Below, piece by piece: positions 7,287 to 13,024 of a stretch of DNA of 13,595 nt. Source of the DNA: Propionibacteriaceae bacterium (GTDB lineage Bacteria; Actinomycetota; Actinomycetes; Propionibacteriales; Propionibacteriaceae); assembly GCA_031260385.1 (NCBI GenBank), contig JAIRKB010000113.1:1-13595 (forward strand), in the 5' to 3' direction. Every line of letters begins with the position of its first letter. The stretch's first letter is position 1. The position numbers and the translations under genes were made by a program. The notes under the pieces are model-generated. The model saw only the letters and a list, made by a program, of their open reading frames with translations. It made no database searches and was not told where the DNA came from.

Positions 7287-8248
7287 GAACGGCGGAGTGC
7301 CCCGAGGCGGATGATAAGGGATTCAAGGGCGAAGTCAGGGTCTTGGGCGGCCCCCTTGATCTGGGCGTCAGCCTGGGCGACGGCCCGGATCGCATCGGCG
7401 ATCCCGGGTTCCGACCAGGCGCGGGCGCTGGTGGCAATATCCTTGATCTTCCAGGTTGGCACGCCGATTTCGGCAGCCCCGGGCGGGTGGTGGCGAGAAA
7501 TCGCCAGATACATCCCGATCTGGCGGAGCGAGTTAGCCAAGGCCGAGGTCACCAAGACATGGGCGACACCGGTAGTCAGGGCCCAGCGCAACTTAACGAT
7601 CGCTTCACCGACGCGCCCAGCCAGAGCATCATCGGCGACCGCAAAGGCGTTGACCGTCGCCCGACCAGCGAAGTGACGGTTAATGATGGCGACCGTCAGG
7701 AGATCGTCATCGGTGTCCGCTAGCAGTTGGGTGACGGCGGCGGCTAGGGCGCGCGTGTCGTGGCCAACGGCGTCAACGAGGGCTTGGGCAGCATCGGCGC
7801 CAATTGCCTTGCCGCCCGCCTGAACCTCCTGGGCGACAAACTTCGCCAACTGGTAGGGCTTATACGCGGCGCAGTTTATTTCATCTGCCGCCAGCGGGGT
7901 CAGCTTGTTGAGCAAGGCCTTGCCCTGATTGCCCCCCTGATGGGTGATGATCAAGGCAATATCTTCGGGAACGGCCTTTGCGAGCTCCAGCAGCCTTGCC
8001 TCCACGGCGCTCGGCAACTTCTCTGCTTCGGCGATATAGGCGATCGAAGCCGAGGAGAAGAGATCTGTCCCGGCCATTTCGTCGATCATCGCTGGTACGA
8101 GATCGGGGCCGCTGGCGCGCCGCAAGCCGGCATTGGGGTTCTCGGCTTGGGCTTGGGTGATCAGGCGGGCGGCCGTACGTTCCGCGAGAAAGGTTTCTGG
8201 TCCGGTGACCAAGGTCAACCGACCGTACAGAGTCTTGGCCACGATCAC
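7259..8248 (-). CDS. holA: DNA polymerase III, delta subunit
   Basis: 329 aa, the expected size. HolA is the clamp-loader subunit that opens the beta sliding clamp during replication. The N-terminus has the family pattern LTLVTGPETFLAERTAARLI (residues 11-30). The middle has DLFSSASIAYIAEAEKLP (62-79), and the third domain shows VGHDTRALAAAVTQLLADT (161-179) followed by VNAFAVADDAL and the C-terminal DAQIKGAAQDPDFALESLII (294-313) typical of actinobacterial HolA. The start is GTG 8248, only 4 nt after the TAG stop of the upstream metallo-hydrolase gene, so the two are probably cotranscribed and coupled. holA commonly follows comEC in actinobacteria. Here the neighbour relation is kept, but holA is convergent with comEC instead of co-directional. 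The 21-bp gap between the two stops leaves little room for terminators. Confidence 0.92.
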   Translation of the reverse strand: MIVAKTLYGRLTLVTGPETFLAERTAARLITQAQAENPNAGLRRASGPDLVPAMIDEMAGTDLFSSASIAYIAEAEKLPSAVEARLLELAKAVPEDIALIITHQGGNQGKALLNKLTPLAADEINCAAYKPYQLAKFVAQEVQAGGKAIGADAAQALVDAVGHDTRALAAAVTQLLADTDDDLLTVAIINRHFAGRATVNAFAVADDALAGRVGEAIVKLRWALTTGVAHVLVTSALANSLRQIGMYLAISRHHPPGAAEIGVPTWKIKDIATSARAWSEPGIADAIRAVAQADAQIKGAAQDPDFALESLIIRLGALRRSAKASPDSS

Positions 8249-8252
8249 CGAC

Positions 8253-8933
8253 CTATCTTAAGAAACTGGGCTGGAGGAAAGGATTGGTGCGGCGCTCGAT
8301 CGCCATCGTCGAAGCCGGGCCATGGCCAGGCAGGATCTGGGCGGAATCTGGCAGCGAGAGGACCGGGCCTTTTAGGGTTCGCACCATCGCGGCGTGGTCG
8401 GCGAATGGGGTATCGGTCCGACCGATTGAACCGGCGAAGAGCACGTCGCCGGTGAAAGTCAGGTCGGTGCCAGTGTCGGCGTCGCGGACCTGATAGAACA
8501 CGCAACCAAGGGTGTGGCCGGGTGCTGGGATGATAGCGATGTCCAGGCCTGCTAAGTGGAGTTCAGTCTGGTCATCAACCCAGGACAGGACTTTCGGGGC
8601 GGGTAAACCATCAGGCAAAAGAGAGCGCAACAAGGCGCCTAACCCCGGGTCCACGCCACCCGCCGGATCACGCAGTAGGGGTTGGTCGGCACTATGGATC
8701 CAGGCCGGGACATCATAGTGGTCAGCTAAGTGTGCAAAATCAGCGACGTGATCGAAATGACCGTGGGTGGCGAGGATCGCCCGGGGGGTCAAGCCTTGCT
8801 TGGTGACCAGGGCTTGGACGGCGTCGGCCGCCTCCATACCCGGATCGATGATCAGGCAGTCGGAGTTATCGCTTGGTGCCAAGATGTAACAGTTCGCCTG
8901 AAGGGGGCCGCATTCGATCGCTCGCAGGAACAT
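8253..8933 (-). CDS. MBL-fold metallo-hydrolase, glyoxalase II-like
   Basis: 226 aa, a complete small metallo-beta-lactamase-fold hydrolase of the hydroxyacylglutathione hydrolase (glyoxalase II)/YcbL type. Zinc ligands are in place: T56-H-G-H-F-D-H62, H140 in APGHTLG, D163 in FTGDVLF and H204 in LPGHGP. The substrate is unknown; such proteins act on thioesters or related metabolites in the cytoplasm, and actinobacteria often use mycothiol instead of glutathione. The sequence ends in the usual NPFL region followed by TAG, showing that TAG works as a normal stop here. A TAGGCT box ends 6 nt before ATG 8933 with no Shine-Dalgarno sequence, so the transcript is probably leaderless and continues into holA. 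Confidence 0.87.
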   Translation of the reverse strand: MFLRAIECGPLQANCYILAPSDNSDCLIIDPGMEAADAVQALVTKQGLTPRAILATHGHFDHVADFAHLADHYDVPAWIHSADQPLLRDPAGGVDPGLGALLRSLLPDGLPAPKVLSWVDDQTELHLAGLDIAIIPAPGHTLGCVFYQVRDADTGTDLTFTGDVLFAGSIGRTDTPFADHAAMVRTLKGPVLSLPDSAQILPGHGPASTMAIERRTNPFLQPSFLR

Positions 8934-8939
8934 GAGCCC

Positions 8940-8945
8940 AGCCTA
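8940..8945 (-). promoter_or_regulatory. -10 box for a leaderless MBL-holA transcript
   Basis: On the minus strand TAGGCT is followed by six bases (GGGCTC) and then ATG. This spacing makes the A of ATG the likely first transcribed base. It fits the actinobacterial -10 pattern TAnnnT for leaderless genes. Confidence 0.5.
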
Positions 8946-8963
8946 GCGCTAACATGGCGCTAG
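8943..8963. promoter_or_regulatory. 7-bp dyad in the divergent promoter region, possible operator
   Basis: CTAGCGC (8943-8949) and GCGCTAG (8957-8963) are perfect inverted copies with a 7-bp spacer. The dyad overlaps the -10 box of the metallo-hydrolase and touches a TAGAAT box (8961-8966) that could serve the Tim44-like gene. A repressor bound here could control both directions. Confidence 0.4.
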
Positions 8964-9010
8964 AATGGCCTAGAGCTGGGCGGAATGGTCCCTGGAGGGG
9001 AGATGCGAGC

Positions 9011-10015
9011 ATGAAAAAGACCCTACTGGTCATCAGTGCGTTAACACTGGTTTTTTTCGGTTGTCTAGTTCTGTTTCCCGTCAGCGCGACCGCTGATGCT
9101 GGTGACTTCAATGACTATGATTCTGGTGGTGGTTGGAGTGATTCCGGGGGTGGCTGGAGTGACTCTGGCGGCGGTTGGGGTGATTCCGGGGGTGGTTACT
9201 CCGGCGGCTACTCTGGTGGCGGAGGCGACATCGGCGGCGGATTTATCGTCATGTTCATCATTATCATGGTGATCGTTTTGGTCTCTACGGTAGCGAGGGC
9301 GAATAGTGAACCCCAGACTCTGTCCCAGGCTTACTCGTCTGGCTCGGCGGCGGCGGGCGCGGCGGCGTTACCAAAGGTGATGGACAATTCTGAAGCGATT
9401 ATCCTGACTATTACGCGCCATGACCCAAAGTTTTCCTCGGATCGGTTTATTGGTTGGGTAAAAGAGGTCTTCTTCACGATGCAGTACGCCTGGATGGCGC
9501 GAGATTGGGAGCGGATCCGTCCCTTCGAAAAAGAGGAGCTCTTCAAACAACACGAAATGCAGATCCAGCGCTATATCGACTCCGGCCGGATCAACGTACT
9601 GGAACGGATCAACATCAACCAGGCGTACTTACATAAGTATGTCCGGGAGTCGGAATATGAATACCTGACGGTTTTCCTGGCGGTGCGGATGACCGATTAC
9701 ATCAAGGCTGAGAAGAGCGGGGAGATCCTGAAAGGCTCACCTGATGTCGACTCCCATCTGAAGTATCTCTACACCTTCATGCGGGCGACCGGGGTGCTCA
9801 CTGACCCGGCGTCGAGTAATAAGTCGACGACGAACTGCCCGAACTGTGCTGCTCCAACCAAGATCACCAGCGCTGGTAAGTGTGAATACTGCTCGTCGAT
9901 CATCACCACTGGCAAGTTTGATTGGGTGCTGTCGAATATCGATGGGGTGAAGCCTCATACGGTGATCGATAACACTGGGGTGATTATCCGGGGTGAGGAT
10001 CGTCAGGCGAGTTAA
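9011..10015 (+). CDS. Tim44-like membrane protein with Gly-rich repeat and zinc ribbon
   Basis: 334 aa. ATG 9011 is preceded by GGAGGGGAG at a spacing of about 8; the frame extends further upstream to 8954 but without signal-peptide character. Residues 1-28 are a signal peptide or N-terminal anchor. Residues 38-75 are a Gly/Ser/Trp/Asp repeat (SGGGWSD units), and 77-96 is a membrane helix (GFIVMFIIIMVIVLVSTVAR). A Tim44-like domain (about 125-265) carries DPKFSSDRFIGWVKEVFFTM and WMARDWERIRPF. The C-terminus has a CPNC-x11-CEYC zinc ribbon (C276, C279, C291, C294) followed by TTGKFDWVLSNI. This layout occurs in bacterial TIM44-like proteins of unknown role. If the signal peptide is cleaved, the repeat is outside and the Tim44 and zinc ribbon parts inside. 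A DUF4230 gene follows after 73 bp on the same strand. Confidence 0.85.
   Translation: MKKTLLVISALTLVFFGCLVLFPVSATADAGDFNDYDSGGGWSDSGGGWSDSGGGWGDSGGGYSGGYSGGGGDIGGGFIVMFIIIMVIVLVSTVARANSEPQTLSQAYSSGSAAAGAAALPKVMDNSEAIILTITRHDPKFSSDRFIGWVKEVFFTMQYAWMARDWERIRPFEKEELFKQHEMQIQRYIDSGRINVLERININQAYLHKYVRESEYEYLTVFLAVRMTDYIKAEKSGEILKGSPDVDSHLKYLYTFMRATGVLTDPASSNKSTTNCPNCAAPTKITSAGKCEYCSSIITTGKFDWVLSNIDGVKPHTVIDNTGVIIRGEDRQAS
9118..9201 (+). repeat. Tandem 21-bp repeats encoding SGGGW(S/G)D
   Basis: Four consecutive 21-bp units of the type GATTCCGGGGGTGGCTGGAGT differ mostly at third codon positions, the last one being diverged. They encode the Gly/Trp repeat of the Tim44-like protein. The silent differences suggest old copies under protein-level selection, although copy number could still vary by slippage. 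Confidence 0.75.
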
Positions 10016-10088
10016 CTCGACCGGAAAAAGTGTCAGTGCAGCGGTGTAGTATGTTTGCTGGGATCACGATTGCGCTTTGGGAGGTAAC

Positions 10089-10697
10089 ATGAAGAAAGTA
10101 GTTGCGGTGCTAAGCGCCGTTGTCATCGTGCTGGTCGGGGTTATTGCCATCATGCTGGCGACTAGTAGCGGCAAGGGCGGAGCCTCGCTCGAAGTCGATC
10201 AGGGCGGAAGTGTGGTGACCGAGGAGATCATCAAGAGCTTCAAGATTTCGACCCTGACCTATCGCTATTCCAATATCATCTATCGCGAGTCCGTGCTCAA
10301 ACTAGGAGATGTCGATATCCCCTTCACGAAGACCTATCTGGCGGTCCGCTATGACGGCACCATGGAGATCGGTATTGACGCCTCGGCCCTCCAAATCGAA
10401 GTTGATGGCTCGACGATGACGATCACCTTGCCGAAAGCCCAGATCCTGTCGCACGGGCTGGTCGCTGGCACGACCGAGGTTCTCTTCGACGTTGATGGTC
10501 TGTTCAACGATAACAAGGTGGCCGACTACATTGAGATCTTCGAGTCTGAACGAGCGGCCATGGAGCAGAGAGTGATCGACCTCGGTCTGCTGGATCAGGC
10601 TGGCGAGAGCGCCGTTGAGCAACTGCGCAATCTGATCGAGTCAATCCCCGGCGCCACCGACGATTACACGATTGTCTACCGGATCCAGTCTGGTTAA
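10089..10697 (+). CDS. DUF4230 membrane-anchored protein
   Basis: 202 aa. ATG 10089 follows GGGAGGT at good spacing; the frame can extend to TTG 10077, but that codon lies at the ribosome-binding site. Residues 5-24 form an N-terminal membrane anchor after MKK, which puts the rest outside the cell. The body matches DUF4230: STLTYRYSNIIYRES, GDVDIPFTKTYLAVRYDGTM, IDASALQIEVDGSTMTITLP, KAQILSHGL, then a helical region (ESERAAMEQRVIDLGLLDQA) and a final strand YTIVYRIQSG. No enzymatic function is known for the family. It lies 73 bp after the Tim44-like gene, and both are envelope proteins, so they may act together. A weak TAGTAT box at 10047-10052 could give it its own promoter. Confidence 0.85.
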   Translation: MKKVVAVLSAVVIVLVGVIAIMLATSSGKGGASLEVDQGGSVVTEEIIKSFKISTLTYRYSNIIYRESVLKLGDVDIPFTKTYLAVRYDGTMEIGIDASALQIEVDGSTMTITLPKAQILSHGLVAGTTEVLFDVDGLFNDNKVADYIEIFESERAAMEQRVIDLGLLDQAGESAVEQLRNLIESIPGATDDYTIVYRIQSG

Positions 10698-10702
10698 GTT
10701 CG

Positions 10703-10750
10703 CCAAACACCCTTCGTCGGAAGGCCTTGGGGTCTTTGGAAAATCCTTTT
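10703..10750 (+). terminator. Weak intrinsic terminator after the DUF4230 gene
   Basis: CCAAA, a mismatch and ACCC (10703-10712) pair with GGGT, a mismatch and TTTGG (10730-10739), enclosing a second stem CCTTC/GAAGG (10711-10724, competing at its base). The sequence AAAATCCTTTT follows. The stem is imperfect and the T-run is late, so termination would be partial. Confidence 0.35.
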
Positions 10751-10773
10751 CATCTGAACTCTCGGTGTAGGTT

Positions 10774-10792
10774 CTGCTTTTCGCAAGAGCAG
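10774..10792 (+). other. 8-bp hairpin upstream of the secreted-protein gene
   Basis: CTGCTTTT and AAGAGCAG pair (one T-G wobble) around a CGC loop. It lies before the candidate promoter of the next gene and may be a second weak terminator or a protein-binding site. Confidence 0.3.
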
Positions 10793-10805
10793 GAGTAATT
10801 GTTTG

Positions 10806-10814
10806 TGATACTAT
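10806..10814 (+). promoter_or_regulatory. Candidate extended -10 promoter of the secreted-protein gene
   Basis: TGATACTAT has the TG-n-TAnnnT layout of an extended -10 box. It would start transcription near 10821, leaving a leader of about 60 nt to ATG 10882. No -35 box is evident, which extended -10 promoters can tolerate. Confidence 0.4.
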
Positions 10815-10881
10815 ATTTCGGCTGAGGCATTTCAGGCTCAAACCTGGGGTGCGCTGACACTCATCCGAAAGGAGAACTAGT

Positions 10882-12024
10882 ATGAAGAAGGCTCTCGTCG
10901 CAGTGGCGGCAGTCACCGCTCTAGCTCTGGCGACCGCAGGCCTCGCCCAAGCCGCACCACCAGTCCCGTCGGGCGCGGTGAAGTGGAACGGGGCTAGTGA
11001 CAAGGCTGTCTCGGTCACTATCGATGCCACGGCGAACACCACCCGGACCAATGCATCGGGGGTGAAGATCACCTCAAATGCTCATAGCACGGACTTCCCG
11101 GGAATCTATTTCATCTGGGATTCCAAGCAAGCTGACAATGGTTTCCTCAAGGTGGCATCCTTTGTCTTTGACACCTATGACAGCTTCGTGTTGACCAGCA
11201 AAGAAGCCAACACCTACTGGGACTTCACGATCGCGCTTCAGCCGGGCCAGCAAGCCACTGAGGACGGCGGTTATGTGTTCTGGATCCCCAAGGTCTTCAA
11301 CAACAAGAACATCAACATGGTCTTCCTCGATCGTTGGACCATGAAGACCGCCCCGCTGGTGACTAGAATCGTCAATCTCGGGTTCATCGGTTACTACGTT
11401 GACTCCTTGGGAGTGGTGCGCTCGACGTCGCCATATTGGCAGGCGTTGGCAGAGGGTGTCTGCATTGACTGGGAGGCCGTCGAAGCGGCATACGCAGACT
11501 GGGCCGGGTTAGGCGGTCTATCGCTTCCGGATCCCACCAAGGGCTGGCAGTCCTCCGGTATAGCTTCCTTCCACGCCGACGGCGCGACGCCAGAATTGTG
11601 CTATGCGGACTTCACTGAAGGGCAACTGGAGAGCTACTACGGTGCCTGGTATCTCGATCCTGGATACGATTCGCCGGAGGTCGTTGTCGCCTACGGTCGT
11701 TACCTGGCTGACGTTCACCTATGGAACGACCTGTATCAGGCCGACGGCCCTTTCCGCGCCCTGATGACCGAAGATGACATTAAGATCCTCGTCGATAAAG
11801 GCGGATTGGCGCACTACCATGCACTGCTCGCCGCCTACGGCGCTGAAGAACTGCCCCCGTACTACCACTTTGACTCGGGGGATATCGAGCTCTACAACCA
11901 TTGGGCTGATGACCTTGAGGCTGGTCTCCAAGAGGTGCTCGCGCGTCATCCTGAGATCCTGGTTGGTGTTTCCCTGAGTAGTTACCAGGCGAGTTTCGAC
12001 ACTGCCAGTTTTGTTAATCCATAA
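10882..12024 (+). CDS. Secreted protein of unknown function, 380 aa
   Basis: Translation is supported by GAAAGGAGA 6 nt before ATG and by a textbook signal peptide (MKKALVAVAAVTALALATAG, cleavage after A22-Q-A24). The mature part is acidic and rich in Trp and Tyr. Residues about 35-155 look beta-rich with a Thr/Ser start (VSVTIDATANTTRTNASG) and YFIWDSKQADNG. Residues about 185-365 look helical, with WEAVEAAYADWAGL, YGRYLADVHLWNDLYQ and HYHALLAAYGAEELPPYYHF. There are only two cysteines (194 and 240), which could form one disulphide. I do not recognise any family and see no cell-wall sorting signal, membrane helix or catalytic motif. A strong terminator 19 bp downstream and a promoter of its own suggest a single-gene, well-expressed unit. 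It lies among other envelope genes. Confidence 0.8.
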   Translation: MKKALVAVAAVTALALATAGLAQAAPPVPSGAVKWNGASDKAVSVTIDATANTTRTNASGVKITSNAHSTDFPGIYFIWDSKQADNGFLKVASFVFDTYDSFVLTSKEANTYWDFTIALQPGQQATEDGGYVFWIPKVFNNKNINMVFLDRWTMKTAPLVTRIVNLGFIGYYVDSLGVVRSTSPYWQALAEGVCIDWEAVEAAYADWAGLGGLSLPDPTKGWQSSGIASFHADGATPELCYADFTEGQLESYYGAWYLDPGYDSPEVVVAYGRYLADVHLWNDLYQADGPFRALMTEDDIKILVDKGGLAHYHALLAAYGAEELPPYYHFDSGDIELYNHWADDLEAGLQEVLARHPEILVGVSLSSYQASFDTASFVNP

Positions 12025-12042
12025 TTCTTGTTAAGTACGATA

Positions 12043-12081
12043 CTGGGGGCCACCCGCCAAGGTGGCCCCCAGTTCTCTTTT
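12043..12081 (+). terminator. Strong Rho-independent terminator
   Basis: CTGGGGGCCACC and GGTGGCCCCCAG form a perfect 12-bp GC-rich stem around a 6-nt loop (CGCCAA), followed by TTCTCTTTT. It lies 18 nt after the stop of the secreted-protein gene and separates it from the lipoprotein gene. Confidence 0.92.
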
Positions 12082-12093
12082 CGCCAGTGGGGT

Positions 12094-12129
12094 GATTGCA
12101 CCATTACCTATCAGATCCAATCCGGTTGA
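12094..12129 (+). pseudogene. Relic of the 3' end of a second DUF4230 gene
   Basis: In one frame this stretch reads DCTITYQIQSG-stop, against DYTIVYRIQSG-stop at the end of the intact DUF4230 gene (residues 192-202). At DNA level, 30 of 39 bases from the GAT codon through the GTT after the stop match without gaps, with most differences in third codon positions. Nothing upstream of the GAT is similar, because the terminator of the preceding gene lies there. It looks like the remains of a diverged tandem paralogue whose body was deleted. Confidence 0.6.
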
Positions 12130-12163
12130 GTTGGGCAACCGCCTCAGGTGAAAGCTCTTCGCG

Positions 12164-12169
12164 TACACT
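12164..12169 (+). promoter_or_regulatory. -10 box of a leaderless transcript for the lipoprotein gene
   Basis: TACACT is followed by GGTTCA and then ATG 12176, so the transcription start would be the start codon itself. There is no Shine-Dalgarno sequence before the ATG, which supports leaderless translation. Confidence 0.6.
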
Positions 12170-12175
12170 GGTTCA

Positions 12176-12937
12176 ATGATGCTTTCAAGATATTGGTGTC
12201 CTCGGGTTCCTCGCCGGATTATCGCTGTCGTCATGGCTGTCATCGTGGCCGTCACGACTGTGGCCTGTGCCGGGCAGAGCGGGAACGCTCCGTACCGTAC
12301 TAAAGGCGGGGAAATGCTGGTCGGTTGTGGCGGCGAGCCGTCTTGGAAGCGATCGGTGACCGCCAACGGTCTGCCTAATGTGCTGACTCAGGCGAAAGCG
12401 GAAGCGATCTTTGTCTCCCTCCTCGACGCTGGACTCGAGCCAGTCTTCTTCCCCCAAGGCGTGGAAACGCCGTGGCGGGTGCTGGTGTCTAGCGGCAAAC
12501 GATTGACCATCGGGCTTGGTCAGTGGACCAACGATGGCCCGGGTTGGAATGCCCATATTCTGACCGTCGAATCTAAGGGCGGCAGTTGGGCTTTTCGCTT
12601 TGGCGGAGATTGCGCCTCTTTTGGGCCGACACCGCGGGCAGGCCAATCGGTGGTTGAGGCCCTGGAATACTCGCTCGGGTTGGAAGCCAACCAGATTGAC
12701 GTACAGGTCACAGAACGTCAGTGCGCCGGGGCGCGCGATCCCGAGCCTTACCTCCATACCCCCTGGGTCGTCGAAACCGCCGACACCGTGACCCTCTATC
12801 TAACCTCCGACCCGGTTGTGGGCGGGGCGACCTGCCCAAGCAATCCCATCGTCACCCGAACCATCACCCTCAACTCTCCCCTCGGCGACCGCCAAGTGAT
12901 CGACGGCTGGCTCTACCCAGCCACCCCCCTTGGGTGA
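12176..12937 (+). CDS. Lipoprotein of unknown function with four mature-domain cysteines
   Basis: 253 aa. The N-terminus has Arg residues, a hydrophobic segment (IIAVVMAVIVAVTTVA) and a lipobox ending T-V-A-C31, so the mature protein is expected to be lipid-anchored outside the membrane. Four further cysteines (C51, C146, C183, C220) could make two disulphides. The C-terminal third has CAGARDPEPYLHTPWVVETA, then a TVTLYLTSDP strand, GATCPSNP and LGDRQVIDGWLYPATP. I recall this pattern from the C-terminal part of several actinobacterial hypothetical lipoproteins, but no function is known to me. The first ATG (12176) is chosen because of the -10 box 6 nt upstream; ATG 12179 follows directly and would change one residue. 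The gene stands between a strong terminator and the RhuM region, so it is probably monocistronic. Confidence 0.82.
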   Translation: MMLSRYWCPRVPRRIIAVVMAVIVAVTTVACAGQSGNAPYRTKGGEMLVGCGGEPSWKRSVTANGLPNVLTQAKAEAIFVSLLDAGLEPVFFPQGVETPWRVLVSSGKRLTIGLGQWTNDGPGWNAHILTVESKGGSWAFRFGGDCASFGPTPRAGQSVVEALEYSLGLEANQIDVQVTERQCAGARDPEPYLHTPWVVETADTVTLYLTSDPVVGGATCPSNPIVTRTITLNSPLGDRQVIDGWLYPATPLG

Positions 12938-12962
12938 TTATTCCGCACAGGGAGGCCAGTTG

Positions 12963-13013
12963 ATGTTCATTTATGTCGGACCTCTCTGTAAGACTGGTTA
13001 CACCAGCAAATGA
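12963..13013 (+). CDS. Possible 16-aa leader peptide upstream of the RhuM gene
   Basis: ATG 12963 is preceded by AGGGAGG with a 7-nt spacing, a better ribosome-binding site than many real genes here have. The peptide is MFIYVGPLCKTGYTSK. Its TGA stop overlaps the start of the GAGGGG sequence that serves the RhuM GTG 12 nt further on, so its translation could influence RhuM initiation. A flanking stem (CAGGGAGG at 12948-12955 with CCTCTCTG at 12981-12988, one wobble) would hide its ribosome-binding site. There is no run of one amino acid as in classical attenuators. It may be chance. Confidence 0.35.
   Translation: MFIYVGPLCKTGYTSK
12994..13006. promoter_or_regulatory. Short dyad upstream of the RhuM gene
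   Basis: CTGGT-TAC-ACCAG is a perfect 5-bp inverted repeat 18 nt before the RhuM start. It could be an operator half-site pair or part of the leader structure; support is only the symmetry. Confidence 0.25.
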
Positions 13014-13024
13014 GGGGAACTAGC

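Noticed and set aside
7760..8455. Plus-strand open frame of 231 codons across holA and the metallo-hydrolase
   Set aside because: Both minus-strand genes have clear family motifs; the plus frame is low-complexity Gly/Arg sequence without a ribosome-binding site.
9118..9201. CRISPR-like array
   Set aside because: The 21-bp units are contiguous without spacers and encode a Gly-rich protein repeat in frame.
10641..11072. Minus-strand frame of 143 codons across the gap between the DUF4230 and secreted-protein genes
   Set aside because: It is opposite the ribosome-binding site and signal peptide of a well-supported gene and shows no domain.
12185..12757. Minus-strand open frame of 190 codons opposite the lipoprotein gene
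   Set aside because: The plus strand has a lipobox and a fitting promoter; the minus frame has no recognisable features.
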